Assembly: GCF_050231725.1 (NCBI RefSeq)
Contig: NZ_CP077172.1
Coordinates: 186,001-250,000 of the forward strand
Direction of reading: 5' to 3'
Origin: Fusobacterium nucleatum_L
Lineage (GTDB): Bacteria > Fusobacteriota > Fusobacteriia > Fusobacteriales > Fusobacteriaceae
DNA: 64,000 bases
In this document: positions 1-8,402 of the stretch, piece after piece
How the letters are laid out: the number at the start of each line of letters is the position of its first letter
How positions within the stretch are numbered: the first letter of the stretch is position 1
The notes under the pieces: model-generated
Database searches by the model: none
The model's input: the letters and a program-made list of their open reading frames with translations, nothing else
What the model was told of the DNA's origin: nothing
Translations under genes and position numbers: made by a program

Positions 1-533
1 GTCATAGCAAAAGGCAAGGCAAGAGATACCACTTTTCCAAATACTTCAACATAAAAGAAACTTCCAACAAAGGCAAAGAATACTGGAGAAATAAAACCAT
101 CTACTGTATTTTCAGCTATTGTTTCAACTACACTCATAATAATTTTATCAAGTGATAGAGTATTTGTATCTCTACTGACAAGATATGATAATTCTTTTTT
201 AGCTTTTTCAATATCTCCTGATTTTAAAATTCTATAAACTTTTTTTCCTTCATCTGCTAAACTTTTAGTTGCAAGTGTTGTAAAAAGAAAAAATACTTCC
301 ATTACATAACCTGCCCTTGCTAAAAGTATAGAAACTATAAAAGTTATACTTAAAGTTAAAATATTTAAAATAGCTCCTGAAAATATTTTATTTTTAGCTT
401 TATATAAAAATTTTTCTAAAAAACTTATTAACTTCCCTATTATAACAACAGGATGATATAACCATCTTGGATCCCCTAATATTAAATCTATGATATAGGC
501 TAATCCAAACTTTACTGCAAAATAATTAAACAT
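1..533 (-). CDS. cbiB: Adenosylcobinamide-phosphate synthase CbiB/CobD (N-terminal part, runs off window)
   Basis: The start codon (ATG, 533-531) is visible, and the frame stays open to the left edge for about 177 codons. CbiB is an integral membrane protein that joins adenosylcobyric acid to an aminopropanol moiety late in cobalamin synthesis. The N-terminus carries the family's GDP-x-W-x-x-HP motif (GDPRWLYHPV near residue 21). Further on, a stretch reads SRDTNTLSLDKI followed by ETIAENTVDGFISP, both typical of CbiB, with hydrophobic segments around them. It lies 18 bp downstream of a DUF4299 gene and downstream of cobQ, whose product supplies its substrate, so all three are probably one transcript. 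The C-terminus is outside the window. Confidence 0.9.
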   Translation of the reverse strand, partial: MFNYFAVKFGLAYIIDLILGDPRWLYHPVVIIGKLISFLEKFLYKAKNKIFSGAILNILTLSITFIVSILLARAGYVMEVFFLFTTLATKSLADEGKKVYRILKSGDIEKAKKELSYLVSRDTNTLSLDKIIMSVVETIAENTVDGFISPVFFAFVGSFFYVEVFGKVVSLALPFAM

Positions 534-551
534 TTTTATTCTCCATAGAAA

Positions 552-1469
552 CTATTTTAATAATTCAAAAATTTCTTCTTTACTTAATGGCTCAACCATA
601 ATATATGAAGCATCTATAAATTTATATTTGTTTATTGGTAATTTTTTTATAAAATCATCATAGTCTATTTGTCCTGCAACTTGATAACTGTTTGGATCAT
701 TTTCATCCCCATCAATAGTTACTAAACCAATATTCCAACAAGAAACCTCATCATTTTTCAGTATATCTGAATTTTCAAATTCAACAACAGGTTTATAAGG
801 AAGAATTGTTCTAAGATTTTGGGTAAGAGTATAAGCTCCCATAATTCTATAATCTTCATTGTTTTTATAAAATTGTTGATGTGCTGAATAAGCATCTAAA
901 TATTGAATTTCTTTTACTATATTTGAAAAAGTGTCAATAGGACTATCTGAGTTATTAATTTTATCTATCATTTCTTGATTAAAAGAAACAACTCTATCTA
1001 TACCAAAAATAGTATAGTTATGTGCTTCTCCAGATTTCATATTTGATGTAATTACTTCTATTCCATAAAGTATATCATTTTCATAATCAAATTTATCAAT
1101 ATTATCAACTGTATATGTTTCTCCTCTTTCATTTACAATTTCTGAGTCAAATTTTTTAGCCAATGCTTTTATGTATTCTAAAGCTAAAAGCCAATCTTCT
1201 CTTGAAGAGGGAGTAAAGATCCTTACTGCATAAATTTTATTCTTATTATCATAGGATAATTCAAAACCTCTTGCACTTACTTTATCTTCACCAATTAAAA
1301 GACATTCATAATTAGAAACAGGAGATAATAATAAATCATTAATATCAATATTTCCAGTATTATAACTATTAAGCTCCTTATCCAATATACTCAATGCACT
1401 TTCAACATTTAAAACTGCTTCATACCCAAAAAACTTTTTCTTATTTTTCACATAAAAACTTATACTCAT
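552..1469 (-). CDS. DUF4299 family protein
   Basis: This 305-residue soluble protein has no signal peptide. I recognise it as DUF4299, a family of unknown function found in fusobacteria and streptococci, from the opening MSISFYVKNKKK and the general pattern. It is acidic and mixed alpha/beta. The start chosen is ATG at 1469: the longer open frame would begin with a TTG that forms part of the TTGGAGG ribosome site. It sits between cobQ (23 bp upstream) and cbiB (18 bp downstream). That position suggests co-transcription with cobalamin genes, but nothing in its sequence points to a cobalamin reaction. Family assignment is from recall; function is unknown. Confidence 0.75.
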   Translation of the reverse strand: MSISFYVKNKKKFFGYEAVLNVESALSILDKELNSYNTGNIDINDLLLSPVSNYECLLIGEDKVSARGFELSYDNKNKIYAVRIFTPSSREDWLLALEYIKALAKKFDSEIVNERGETYTVDNIDKFDYENDILYGIEVITSNMKSGEAHNYTIFGIDRVVSFNQEMIDKINNSDSPIDTFSNIVKEIQYLDAYSAHQQFYKNNEDYRIMGAYTLTQNLRTILPYKPVVEFENSDILKNDEVSCWNIGLVTIDGDENDPNSYQVAGQIDYDDFIKKLPINKYKFIDASYIMVEPLSKEEIFELLK

Positions 1470-1492
1470 TTTAACCTCCAAAAATTTTTTAT

Positions 1493-2983
1493 TTATTTTA
1501 AACCTATAATTTTATATATTTCATCTATATCAACATTTTCTCTAACTAATTTTTCTAATTTATCAAACTCTTTTAGCTTGTATTCCTCATAAGAAATATT
1601 ATTATTAACTTCCTCTAAACCTTTTCTTCTCCTAATTTCATTTAAAAGAGTATTAGTAAATTCCTTATTATCAAAAATTCCGTGTAAATAAGTTGCAATA
1701 ATATTATCTCTGTTTACAAAAATAGTTCTATCATCAGTAGTTAAATTTTTCTCATTTCCTTTTGTAATACCTTGATGGATTTCATAGCCTTTAATTTCAA
1801 AATTATTTAAAGATTTTAAAATTCCATTGTCAATAGCTAATTTCCCATTATACTGAATAAGAGTTTTTTCATTTTCCATAATAGTTTCTAAATCTAAAAG
1901 TCCTAAAGCATTTAACTCCTCTATATCTCCCTCAATATGATAAGGGTCTTTGACCTTGTTCCCTAAAATTTGGAAACCTCCACAGATACCAAAAATAATA
2001 GTTTCTGTTCTAGCTCTTTTTATAATTTCCTCTGCTATTCCACTTTCTTTTAGATATTTTAAATCATCTATTGTATTTTTAGAACCTGGGATTATTATTA
2101 AATCTTCATTTCCAATCTGACTTCTTTCACTTACAAATTGTATTTCAACATCATCATAAATTGATAAGGCATCAATATCTGTTACATTTGAAATATGTTT
2201 TAATTTTATTACAGAAATTTTTATTTTATTTGAACTTTTATTTAATTTAAAGCTTTTATATTTTTCACTTAAACTATCTTCATCTTCAATGTCTATATCT
2301 GTATAAGGTATAACTCCTAAAGTTTTAACTCCTGTTAAATTTTCTATTATTTCAAATCCTGGTTTTAAAACTTCTTTATTGCCTCTAAACTTATTTATAA
2401 CTATACCTTTAATTCTTTTTCTATTTTCTTCTTTTAAAAGCATAATAGTTCCATAGATTGAAGCAAAAACTCCTCCTCTATCTATGTCTGCAACTAAAAT
2501 AACAGGTGCATCTGCTATTCTTGCCATAGCAAAATTTGAAATATCTTCTTCTTTTATATTTATCTCTGCTGGACTTCCTGCCCCTTCAATCACAACAATA
2601 TCATTTTCATTTTCTATTTTAGAATAAGTTTCTTTTAAAATAGGAATTAAATTTTTTTTATATTGATTATATTCAACACCTGACATATTGCCAATAGATT
2701 TTCCACAAACTATTATTTGAATTTTATTCATAGTTGAAGGTTTTAAAAGAATTGGGTTCATATTGACATCAGGTTCTAAACCACTTGCTTCTGCTTGAAC
2801 AACTTGTGCTCTTCCCATTTCTTTCCCATCTTTTGTAATATATGAATTAAGTGCCATATTCTGTGATTTAAAAGGAGAAACCTTATATTTATCCTTATAA
2901 AAAATTCTACATAGTGCAGTAACAAATAAACTTTTTCCTGCTCCTGATGAAGTCCCAACAACCATTAAATTAGCTTTTTTCAT
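1493..2983 (-). CDS. cobQ: Cobyric acid synthase CobQ/CbiP
   Basis: This 496-residue enzyme amidates side chains of adenosylcobyrinic a,c-diamide with glutamine and ATP, giving cobyric acid. The N-terminal P-loop-like GTSSGAGKS (residues 10-18) and the following SQNMALNS belong to the dethiobiotin-synthetase-like ATPase domain. The C-terminal class I amidotransferase-like domain shows the nucleophile context FGICGGFQ (Cys near 337) and later YEIHQG and HGIFDN. Length is normal for the family (about 490-510). It is the first gene after a clear promoter and starts with ATG behind GAGGTG. The 5' leader is only about 70 bases, too short for a cobalamin riboswitch, so vitamin-responsive control is not evident here. 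Confidence 0.95.
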   Translation of the reverse strand: MKKANLMVVGTSSGAGKSLFVTALCRIFYKDKYKVSPFKSQNMALNSYITKDGKEMGRAQVVQAEASGLEPDVNMNPILLKPSTMNKIQIIVCGKSIGNMSGVEYNQYKKNLIPILKETYSKIENENDIVVIEGAGSPAEINIKEEDISNFAMARIADAPVILVADIDRGGVFASIYGTIMLLKEENRKRIKGIVINKFRGNKEVLKPGFEIIENLTGVKTLGVIPYTDIDIEDEDSLSEKYKSFKLNKSSNKIKISVIKLKHISNVTDIDALSIYDDVEIQFVSERSQIGNEDLIIIPGSKNTIDDLKYLKESGIAEEIIKRARTETIIFGICGGFQILGNKVKDPYHIEGDIEELNALGLLDLETIMENEKTLIQYNGKLAIDNGILKSLNNFEIKGYEIHQGITKGNEKNLTTDDRTIFVNRDNIIATYLHGIFDNKEFTNTLLNEIRRRKGLEEVNNNISYEEYKLKEFDKLEKLVRENVDIDEIYKIIGLK

Positions 2984-3057
2984 TTTTCACCTCAATGATA
3001 AAATTAAATGAATTTTTTAATTTAATTTTCAAAATTTAATATTTAATCAACATTTCT

Positions 3058-3086
3058 ATTATACTGTATATGTCTTGTAATTTCAA
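3058..3086 (-). promoter_or_regulatory. Sigma-70 type promoter of the cobQ operon
   Basis: On the minus strand, TTGAAA (3086-3081) and TATAAT (3063-3058) are separated by exactly 17 bases. The -10 box lies 75 bases before the cobQ start. An AT-rich dyad follows in the leader. No operator is recognised. Confidence 0.7.
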
Positions 3087-3178
3087 ACTGGACTTCTTCA
3101 AATAATTTTAATTTTTTCTTTTAAAATAAAAAAACTCTATCAAGAACTACAATATAGGTCTCAACAGAGTCTTTTACT

Positions 3179-3934
3179 TTAAATATTTTTATATTTTATT
3201 AAATCTTTTTTCATAGTTTCAATATAATAAGTTGATTCTTCTTTTCCACAATTCCAAATAAGTCTATTTAATCTATCAATTCTATTTAAAGATTTTAAAG
3301 CTAACTCTAATAAATCATCATCTATTTTTCCTGTTATTTTTGCCTGACCAAAAGTAACAGCTAAGATTACTTGATCACTCTGTAAAATTATTTGTTCACC
3401 TGGTAAACCATTAAATTCTAATTTTGCTTGTGCCTTTAACTCTTCATCTGTCTGTGATAAATCTGGGCTTAAATAATCCATTTCCCAAATTTTTTCTATT
3501 ATTACTCTTGGAAAATCAAAAAAATTAATTTTCTTTTTCTTTTGAATAGCTTCTTGTAATTCATACAATGTGTCATTTCCTTCATCACTACCAAAAGGAG
3601 CTTCTTCATCTCCACAGTCATAATAAAAATCATCAAAAAAACATTTTCTAAAAATTGGGTGACTTGTTAAAGGATTTAAGCCATATTCTTCATCATCAAA
3701 ATAATAATGATTATTCCTATCAAATTCTGGAAATTCTTTATAACCTTTTTTCTTCTTTGAATTTATTAGTTTTAAGGCTTCTTTTTCACAATTTTCATTA
3801 GAATCAAATTCTTTTATTTCATATCTTCCATTTGTTCCACTTTTTCCATAATTAACCATCATTTCACAATCAAGTGTTTCTACAAACCAAAATTTATCAG
3901 ATTTTTCATCTTTAAAATGAAGTGCTTGAATCAT
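3179..3934 (-). CDS. WGR domain-containing protein
   Basis: This 251-residue protein has an N-terminal WGR-type domain: KFWFVETLDCEMMVNYGKSGTNG, then a lysine-rich stretch with EKEALKLINSKKKKGYKE (about residues 12-67). WGR domains occur in PARPs, MolR-like proteins and many bacterial proteins of unknown role, and can bind nucleic-acid ends. The remainder (70-251) is very acidic with a DDEEYGLNPL segment and no family I recognise. The start ATG follows AGGAGG. It is followed 26 bp later in neither direction by a cognate partner; the neighbour at 3961 is transcribed the same way and lies upstream. Function is unknown, and it resembles the small orphan genes at 13.7-17 kb in style. Confidence 0.7.
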   Translation of the reverse strand: MIQALHFKDEKSDKFWFVETLDCEMMVNYGKSGTNGRYEIKEFDSNENCEKEALKLINSKKKKGYKEFPEFDRNNHYYFDDEEYGLNPLTSHPIFRKCFFDDFYYDCGDEEAPFGSDEGNDTLYELQEAIQKKKKINFFDFPRVIIEKIWEMDYLSPDLSQTDEELKAQAKLEFNGLPGEQIILQSDQVILAVTFGQAKITGKIDDDLLELALKSLNRIDRLNRLIWNCGKEESTYYIETMKKDLIKYKNI

Positions 3935-3960
3935 AATTCCTCCTAGATATCAAAGTAAAT

Positions 3961-4659
3961 TTAATACTTTTTCCAACTTCCATATTTCGTTCTTTTTCTT
4001 TTTCTAAATGGTAGGTACATAAAATAAGACAAAGCTATATCTATTCCAACAATAGAAAATACATAATATGGCCATGGTCCCATAAAGTCGACTAAGCTTT
4101 TTGTTACTGGTGGAGAATTAACATATAGATAATTTGTTCCCAATCTAAGATTTATAAAATACATTATAAATGCAAGAGTAACTAGTAATAAAAATGAAGA
4201 AATAAAACCTACTTTTGTAGGTCTAAATCTAAAATGTATGAAAGCATAAGCTGTACTAAATAAAATAAAAAAATGTGTTATATAAAAGCTTTGAGAAGCA
4301 AAATTACTTATTCCATCTCTTAATTCAGGCATAATTATCGCAAAAAGTGCTCCTATCGACCAAAAATAAACTGGTTGAAATAATACTTCACTGTGAAAAA
4401 ACATCATAAAAATAGAAAGAATTATAACCATAGGGCATAGATGTAATGGTAAAAGCTGTGTAATTTCCTCTCCATAATAATAGTGTCTAAATAGTAACTC
4501 TGCTATTTTTATTCCCAAAACTGCAATAGCAACTATTTTTGCAAAAGCTGTTTTCCTCTCTGTAAAAAAACCTAAAAACACTAATAAAATAGAGACTATA
4601 AATCCAATCCCCATTGTTATTAAATGCTCATTACTAAATAATATAAATTTACCCTCCAA
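3961..4659 (-). CDS. YwaF/TIGR02206-type membrane protein
   Basis: This 232-residue protein has about seven predicted membrane segments. Features of the TIGR02206 (YwaF) family are the early FSNEHL, the LPLHLCPM in the third segment, and the late YLYVNSPPVTKS followed by DFMGPWPYY. No activity is established for the family. The start is TTG (4659): AGGAGG lies seven bases before it and the next internal Met falls inside the first membrane segment, so the ribosome site decides this unusual start. It ends with a basic tail (RKRKRTKYGSWKK), expected to be cytoplasmic. It lies between the RNase H gene (11 bp upstream) and the WGR gene, probably in one transcript. Confidence 0.8.
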   Translation of the reverse strand: MEGKFILFSNEHLITMGIGFIVSILLVFLGFFTERKTAFAKIVAIAVLGIKIAELLFRHYYYGEEITQLLPLHLCPMVIILSIFMMFFHSEVLFQPVYFWSIGALFAIIMPELRDGISNFASQSFYITHFFILFSTAYAFIHFRFRPTKVGFISSFLLLVTLAFIMYFINLRLGTNYLYVNSPPVTKSLVDFMGPWPYYVFSIVGIDIALSYFMYLPFRKRKRTKYGSWKKY

Positions 4660-4670
4660 TTTAAAACCTC

Positions 4671-5321
4671 CTATTTATGAAAACCTAAATCTGCTGGATT
4701 AATATCTCCTGAAATATGCTTTATTATTCCATTATTTTGCTCAAATTCTTTTCTTAATAATATAACTTTATTTATATATTTTATAGTTTCTTTTTCTAAA
4801 TTATTTTCATGAAATCTACCTAAAGACCAATAGTCAATTACTAAACGACTATCACCAAAAATAGTATTACATTTTAAATTTTTAGCACAATTTAAAGCAA
4901 AATAAAAACCAATAAGCTCACCAAAATTATTTGTTTTTCCCTTTTCAACTTGAATATTTCCAAATTGATTTTTTATCCAACTAGTTCCTCTTAGTAAATT
5001 TTCCAATTCTTCTATTGGTATTTTTTCTAAAATATTTTCTTTATATTCATTAGTTATTCTAACTTCAACCCCAATTCCTCTACCTGTACCAGCATCAAAG
5101 TAAATTCCTTTTTCTAAATTTGGACTTGTTGAAGACTTTAAGCTTATTTTTTTTTCATATATTGCACCACTATTTAGCCAATCTTGAGCTTCAGTTTTAT
5201 CTATAAATGATTTATATCTTGCTTTTGTTCCCAGGACTATTTTTTCACACTCAGACCAACTATTAACAATTCCCTTATTATCTTCACTAAAAAAATATGC
5301 ATAATATTTTTGTTTTGCCAT
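4671..5321 (-). CDS. rnhA: Ribonuclease H with N-terminal viroplasmin-like domain
   Basis: This 216-residue protein joins an N-terminal RNase H1 hybrid-binding (caulimovirus viroplasmin-like) domain (YYAYFFSEDNKGIVNSWSEC to about residue 50) to a catalytic RNase H domain. The four acidic catalytic positions are visible: Asp in YFDAGTG, Glu in NNFGELIG, Asp in GDSRLVIDYW and Asp in NPADLG near the C-terminus. It cleaves the RNA strand of RNA-DNA hybrids, for example at R-loops. The start ATG follows AGGAGG. It is the first gene of the minus-strand run 5321-3179, facing away from the lipoprotein gene at 5528. Confidence 0.9.
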   Translation of the reverse strand: MAKQKYYAYFFSEDNKGIVNSWSECEKIVLGTKARYKSFIDKTEAQDWLNSGAIYEKKISLKSSTSPNLEKGIYFDAGTGRGIGVEVRITNEYKENILEKIPIEELENLLRGTSWIKNQFGNIQVEKGKTNNFGELIGFYFALNCAKNLKCNTIFGDSRLVIDYWSLGRFHENNLEKETIKYINKVILLRKEFEQNNGIIKHISGDINPADLGFHK

Positions 5322-5475
5322 TTTTCCTCCTGTATACTCTTATGCAAATTATAACAGTACTCTCGTATAATAACATATTTAAAAAAATTTTTCAAAGTAT
5401 ACTTAATATTTATTTAATAATAAATAAATATTATAAAGCTATAAATTATATATATTTTTAATAAAACAAATAAAG

Positions 5476-5505
5476 TTGTATACTAGCAAAATATAGTACT
5501 ATAAT
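5476..5505 (+). promoter_or_regulatory. Promoter of the peptide-binding lipoprotein gene
   Basis: TTGTAT (5476-5481) and a perfect TATAAT (5500-5505) are spaced by 18 bases. A strong AAGGAGAT ribosome site and ATG follow, with a short leader of about 15-20 bases. The intergenic region upstream is plain AT-rich sequence. Confidence 0.65.
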
Positions 5506-5527
5506 TTAAAAATAAGGAGATGGTCAT

Positions 5528-7027
5528 ATGAAAAAAATTTTTTATTTATTAATTATACTATCACTATTTTTAGTTGCATGTGGAGAAAAATCAACTGAAA
5601 CTAAAAATAAAGTTGTTACTGTTGCACAAGGAGCTAAACCAAAATCATTAGATCCTTATATGTACAATTCAATCCCTGATTTATTAGTTTCTCGTCAATT
5701 TTATAACACTCTATTTAGTAGAGAAAAAGATGGAACTATTGTGCCAGAACTTGCAGAAGGCTATGAATATAAAAATGACAAAGAACTAGATATCATTCTT
5801 AAAAAAGGTATAAAATTTCATGATGGTTCTGAGCTTACTGCTGATGATGTTGTTTTTAGTTTTGAAAGAATGAAAGATAAACCTGGAGCTTCTATAATGA
5901 TAGAAGAAATTAATAAAGTTGAGAAAGTAAATGATTATGAAGTAAAAATCTTATTAAAAAATTCTTCATCACCTCTATTATTTAATTTAGCTCATCCGTT
6001 GACTTCTATTGTTAATAAAAAATATGTGGAAGCTGGAAATGATTTAAACATTGCTCCAATGGGAACAGGTGCATTCAAATTAATTGCATATAATGATGGA
6101 GAAAAAATAGAGATGGAAGCATTTCAAGAATATTTTGAAGGTACTCCAAAAATTCAAAAATTAATTATAAGATCTATACCAGAAGATACAAGTAGATTAG
6201 CAGCTTTGGAGACAGGAGAAATCGATATTGCAACTGGATTAGCTCCAATAAACACTCAAACTATTGAAGCTAATGATAAGTTAGAATTGATTTCTGAACC
6301 AACTACTGCTACTGAATATATAGGATTAAATGTTGAAAAAGTTCCTTTTAATAATAAAGACTTTAGACAAGCTCTTAACTATGCTATTGATAAAAAAAGC
6401 ATTGTTGAGTCTATTTTCTTAGGAAGAGGTAAAGTTGCAAAATCAATAGTTAATCCTAGTGTTTTTGGATATTATGATGGACTTGAAGAATATCCTTTTG
6501 ATCCAGAAAAAGCAAAAGAATTAATTGAAAAATCTGGTGTTAAAGAACTTACATTTTCACTTTATGTAAATGATAGTCCTGTTAGATTACAAGTTGCTCA
6601 AATTATCCAAGCAAACTTAAAAGATATTGGAATTGATATGAAAATAGATACTCTTGAATGGGGAACATATCTTCAAAAAACTGGTGATGGCGATTATCAA
6701 GCATTTTTAGGAGGATGGATTTCTGGAACTTCAGATGCTGACATAGTTTTATATCCTTTATTGGATAGTAAATCAATAGGTTTATCTGGAAATAGAGCTC
6801 GTTATTCTAATCCAGAATTTGATAAGGAAGTTGAAATGGCAAGAATTGTTTTAACTCCTGAAGAAAGAAAAGAACACTATAAAAATGCTCAAATAATGGC
6901 TCATGAAGATTCTCCACTTGTTGTTTTATTTAATAAAAATGAAAATATAGGTATAAATAAAAGAATAAAAGGATTTGAATACGATTCAACTACTATGCAT
7001 AAATTTAAAAATTTAGAAATTAAATAA
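5528..7027 (+). CDS. Peptide/oligopeptide-binding lipoprotein (ABC transporter SBP family 5)
   Basis: This 499-residue protein starts with a lipoprotein signal (MKKIFYLLIILSLFLVAC, lipidated Cys18). The mature part is an extracytoplasmic solute-binding protein of the DppA/OppA family: AQGAKPKSLDPYMYNS near the N-terminus, the conserved block LKKGIKFHDGSELTADDVVFSFE at about residues 90-112, and RQALNYAIDKKSIV in the second lobe. Family members capture peptides, nickel or other solutes for an ABC importer. No permease or ATPase gene is adjacent, so it is an orphan binding protein using components encoded elsewhere. The downstream M42 peptidase fits peptide use. A hairpin separates the two genes. 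Confidence 0.9.
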   Translation: MKKIFYLLIILSLFLVACGEKSTETKNKVVTVAQGAKPKSLDPYMYNSIPDLLVSRQFYNTLFSREKDGTIVPELAEGYEYKNDKELDIILKKGIKFHDGSELTADDVVFSFERMKDKPGASIMIEEINKVEKVNDYEVKILLKNSSSPLLFNLAHPLTSIVNKKYVEAGNDLNIAPMGTGAFKLIAYNDGEKIEMEAFQEYFEGTPKIQKLIIRSIPEDTSRLAALETGEIDIATGLAPINTQTIEANDKLELISEPTTATEYIGLNVEKVPFNNKDFRQALNYAIDKKSIVESIFLGRGKVAKSIVNPSVFGYYDGLEEYPFDPEKAKELIEKSGVKELTFSLYVNDSPVRLQVAQIIQANLKDIGIDMKIDTLEWGTYLQKTGDGDYQAFLGGWISGTSDADIVLYPLLDSKSIGLSGNRARYSNPEFDKEVEMARIVLTPEERKEHYKNAQIMAHEDSPLVVLFNKNENIGINKRIKGFEYDSTTMHKFKNLEIK

Positions 7028-7037
7028 AATTTTTATT

Positions 7038-7110
7038 AAGTTGTTACAAATTTTATGCTGTAATAATATTAAATGAATTACTTTTATATATTATTTGTAA
7101 CAACTTTTAA
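7038..7110 (+). terminator. Long-loop hairpin (GTTACAAA family) after the lipoprotein gene
   Basis: The arms AAGTTGTTACAAAT (7038-7051) and ATTTGTAACAACTT (7093-7106) are perfectly complementary 14-mers around a 41-base loop, followed by a T-rich run. It is likely a terminator. The arm sequence recurs at 8183, 10145 and 63165. Confidence 0.6.
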
Positions 7111-7140
7111 TTTTCAATACAAAGGAGAGAAATTTTTATC

Positions 7141-8175
7141 ATGAATATAGATTTAAAATATATACTTAATAAAACAGTCGAACTTTTAAATATCCCAAGC
7201 CCTGTTGGTTATACTCATAATGCTATTGAATGGCTACAAAACGAATTAAAACTCTTAGGAATAAAAGATTATACTCTTACAAAAAAAGGTGCATTAATCG
7301 CTTATATAGAGGGTGAAGATTCTAGTTACAAGAAAATGATTTCTGCACATGTTGATACTTTGGGAGCTGTTGTAAAAAAAATAAAAAAGAATGGTAGACT
7401 TGAAGTAACTAATGTGGGAGGCTTTGCTTGGGGCTCTGTTGAAGGAGAAAATGTAATAATTCACACTATTTCTGGAAAAATATATACAGGAACTTTACTA
7501 CCTGTTAAGGCTTCTGTTCATGTCTATGGCGATGAAGCAAGAGAAATGTCAAGAACTGAAGAAACGATGGAAATAAGGATAGATGAAAATGTAAAAACGG
7601 ATGAAGATGTTTTAAACTTAGGTATTTTACAAGGTGACTTTATTTCTTTTGAACCTCGTACAAGAATTTTAGATAATGGATATATAAAATCAAGATATTT
7701 AGATGATAAATTATGTGTGGCTCAAATTTTATCTTATATAAAATACTTAAAAGATAATAAATTAAAACCAAAAACTGGTTTATATGTGTATTTTTCTAAT
7801 TATGAAGAAATAGGCCATGGTGTCTCTGTTTTTCCTGAAGACTTAGATGAATTTATAGCAATTGACATTGGTCTTGTTGCAGGAGAAGATGCACATGGAA
7901 ATGAAAAAAAATTACATATTATTGCAAAAGATAGCAGAAGTCCTTATGATTTTACTCTTAGAAAAAAACTTCAAGAAACTGCTGATAAGCACAATATAAA
8001 ATATACTGTCGGTGTTTACAATAGATATGGCTCTGATGCAACAACAGCAATTTTACAAGGATTTGACTTTAAATATGCTTGTATAGGTCCAAATGTTGAT
8101 GCTACTCATCACTATGAAAGATGCCATAATGATGGCATTATTGAGACTCTAAAACTTCTAATCGCTTACTTATAA
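7141..8175 (+). CDS. M42 family metallopeptidase (glutamyl/deblocking aminopeptidase type)
   Basis: This 344-residue cytoplasmic enzyme has M42 dinuclear metal-site motifs: AHVDTLG (His70, Asp72), YLDDKLC (bridging Asp), NYEEIGHG (catalytic Glu and ligand Glu), IDIGL (Asp) and the C-terminal DATHHYER (His). M42 enzymes are large self-compartmentalising aminopeptidases that trim peptides. Length is normal for the family. The AAGGAG site is a little far (about 13 bases) from the ATG. It follows a peptide-binding lipoprotein, which fits amino-acid scavenging from peptides. M20 peptidases are the main alternative; the EEIGHG motif favours M42. Confidence 0.9.
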   Translation: MNIDLKYILNKTVELLNIPSPVGYTHNAIEWLQNELKLLGIKDYTLTKKGALIAYIEGEDSSYKKMISAHVDTLGAVVKKIKKNGRLEVTNVGGFAWGSVEGENVIIHTISGKIYTGTLLPVKASVHVYGDEAREMSRTEETMEIRIDENVKTDEDVLNLGILQGDFISFEPRTRILDNGYIKSRYLDDKLCVAQILSYIKYLKDNKLKPKTGLYVYFSNYEEIGHGVSVFPEDLDEFIAIDIGLVAGEDAHGNEKKLHIIAKDSRSPYDFTLRKKLQETADKHNIKYTVGVYNRYGSDATTAILQGFDFKYACIGPNVDATHHYERCHNDGIIETLKLLIAYL

Positions 8176-8182
8176 AGCTACT

Positions 8183-8277
8183 AAAAAACTATTACAAAAA
8201 ATAAATTTTTATTTAATATTTTCATTACTAATGAATTATTTTTAAACCTTATTTATAATTTTGTAATAGTTTTTTTA
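8183..8277 (+). terminator. Long-loop hairpin after the M42 peptidase gene
   Basis: The arms AAAAACTATTACAAAA (about 8184-8199) and TTTTGTAATAGTTTTT (about 8259-8275) enclose a loop of about 60 bases that shares AATGAATTA followed by a T-rich stretch with the loop at 7038-7110. The run of Ts makes it a plausible terminator. The rest of the gap to 8402 holds no gene I can support, and no BirA-type operator was recognised ahead of bioB. Confidence 0.5.
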
Positions 8278-8402
8278 TTTTTCATTTTTTTATTTAAAAA
8301 TTACAATTTTTAATTTACAAATATGGAATATTTTTTGAATTCGTGATATCATATATTCGAGTATTTCAATTTTTGATATAAAGAAAGGAAGGAAAAAGAT
8401 AC

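Noticed and set aside
2984..3057. Cobalamin riboswitch in the cobQ leader
   Set aside because: The leader from the promoter is only about 70 bases and AT-rich; a B12 riboswitch needs about 200 bases and a B12-box, which I do not see.
3128..3176. Terminator for the WGR gene
   Set aside because: AAAAACTCT and AGAGTCTTTT pair only with a bulge and a short stem; too weak to call.
8278..8402. BirA-type biotin operator before bioB
   Set aside because: No TTGTTAAC-type palindrome is found; the region is AT-rich with no convincing -35/-10 pair.
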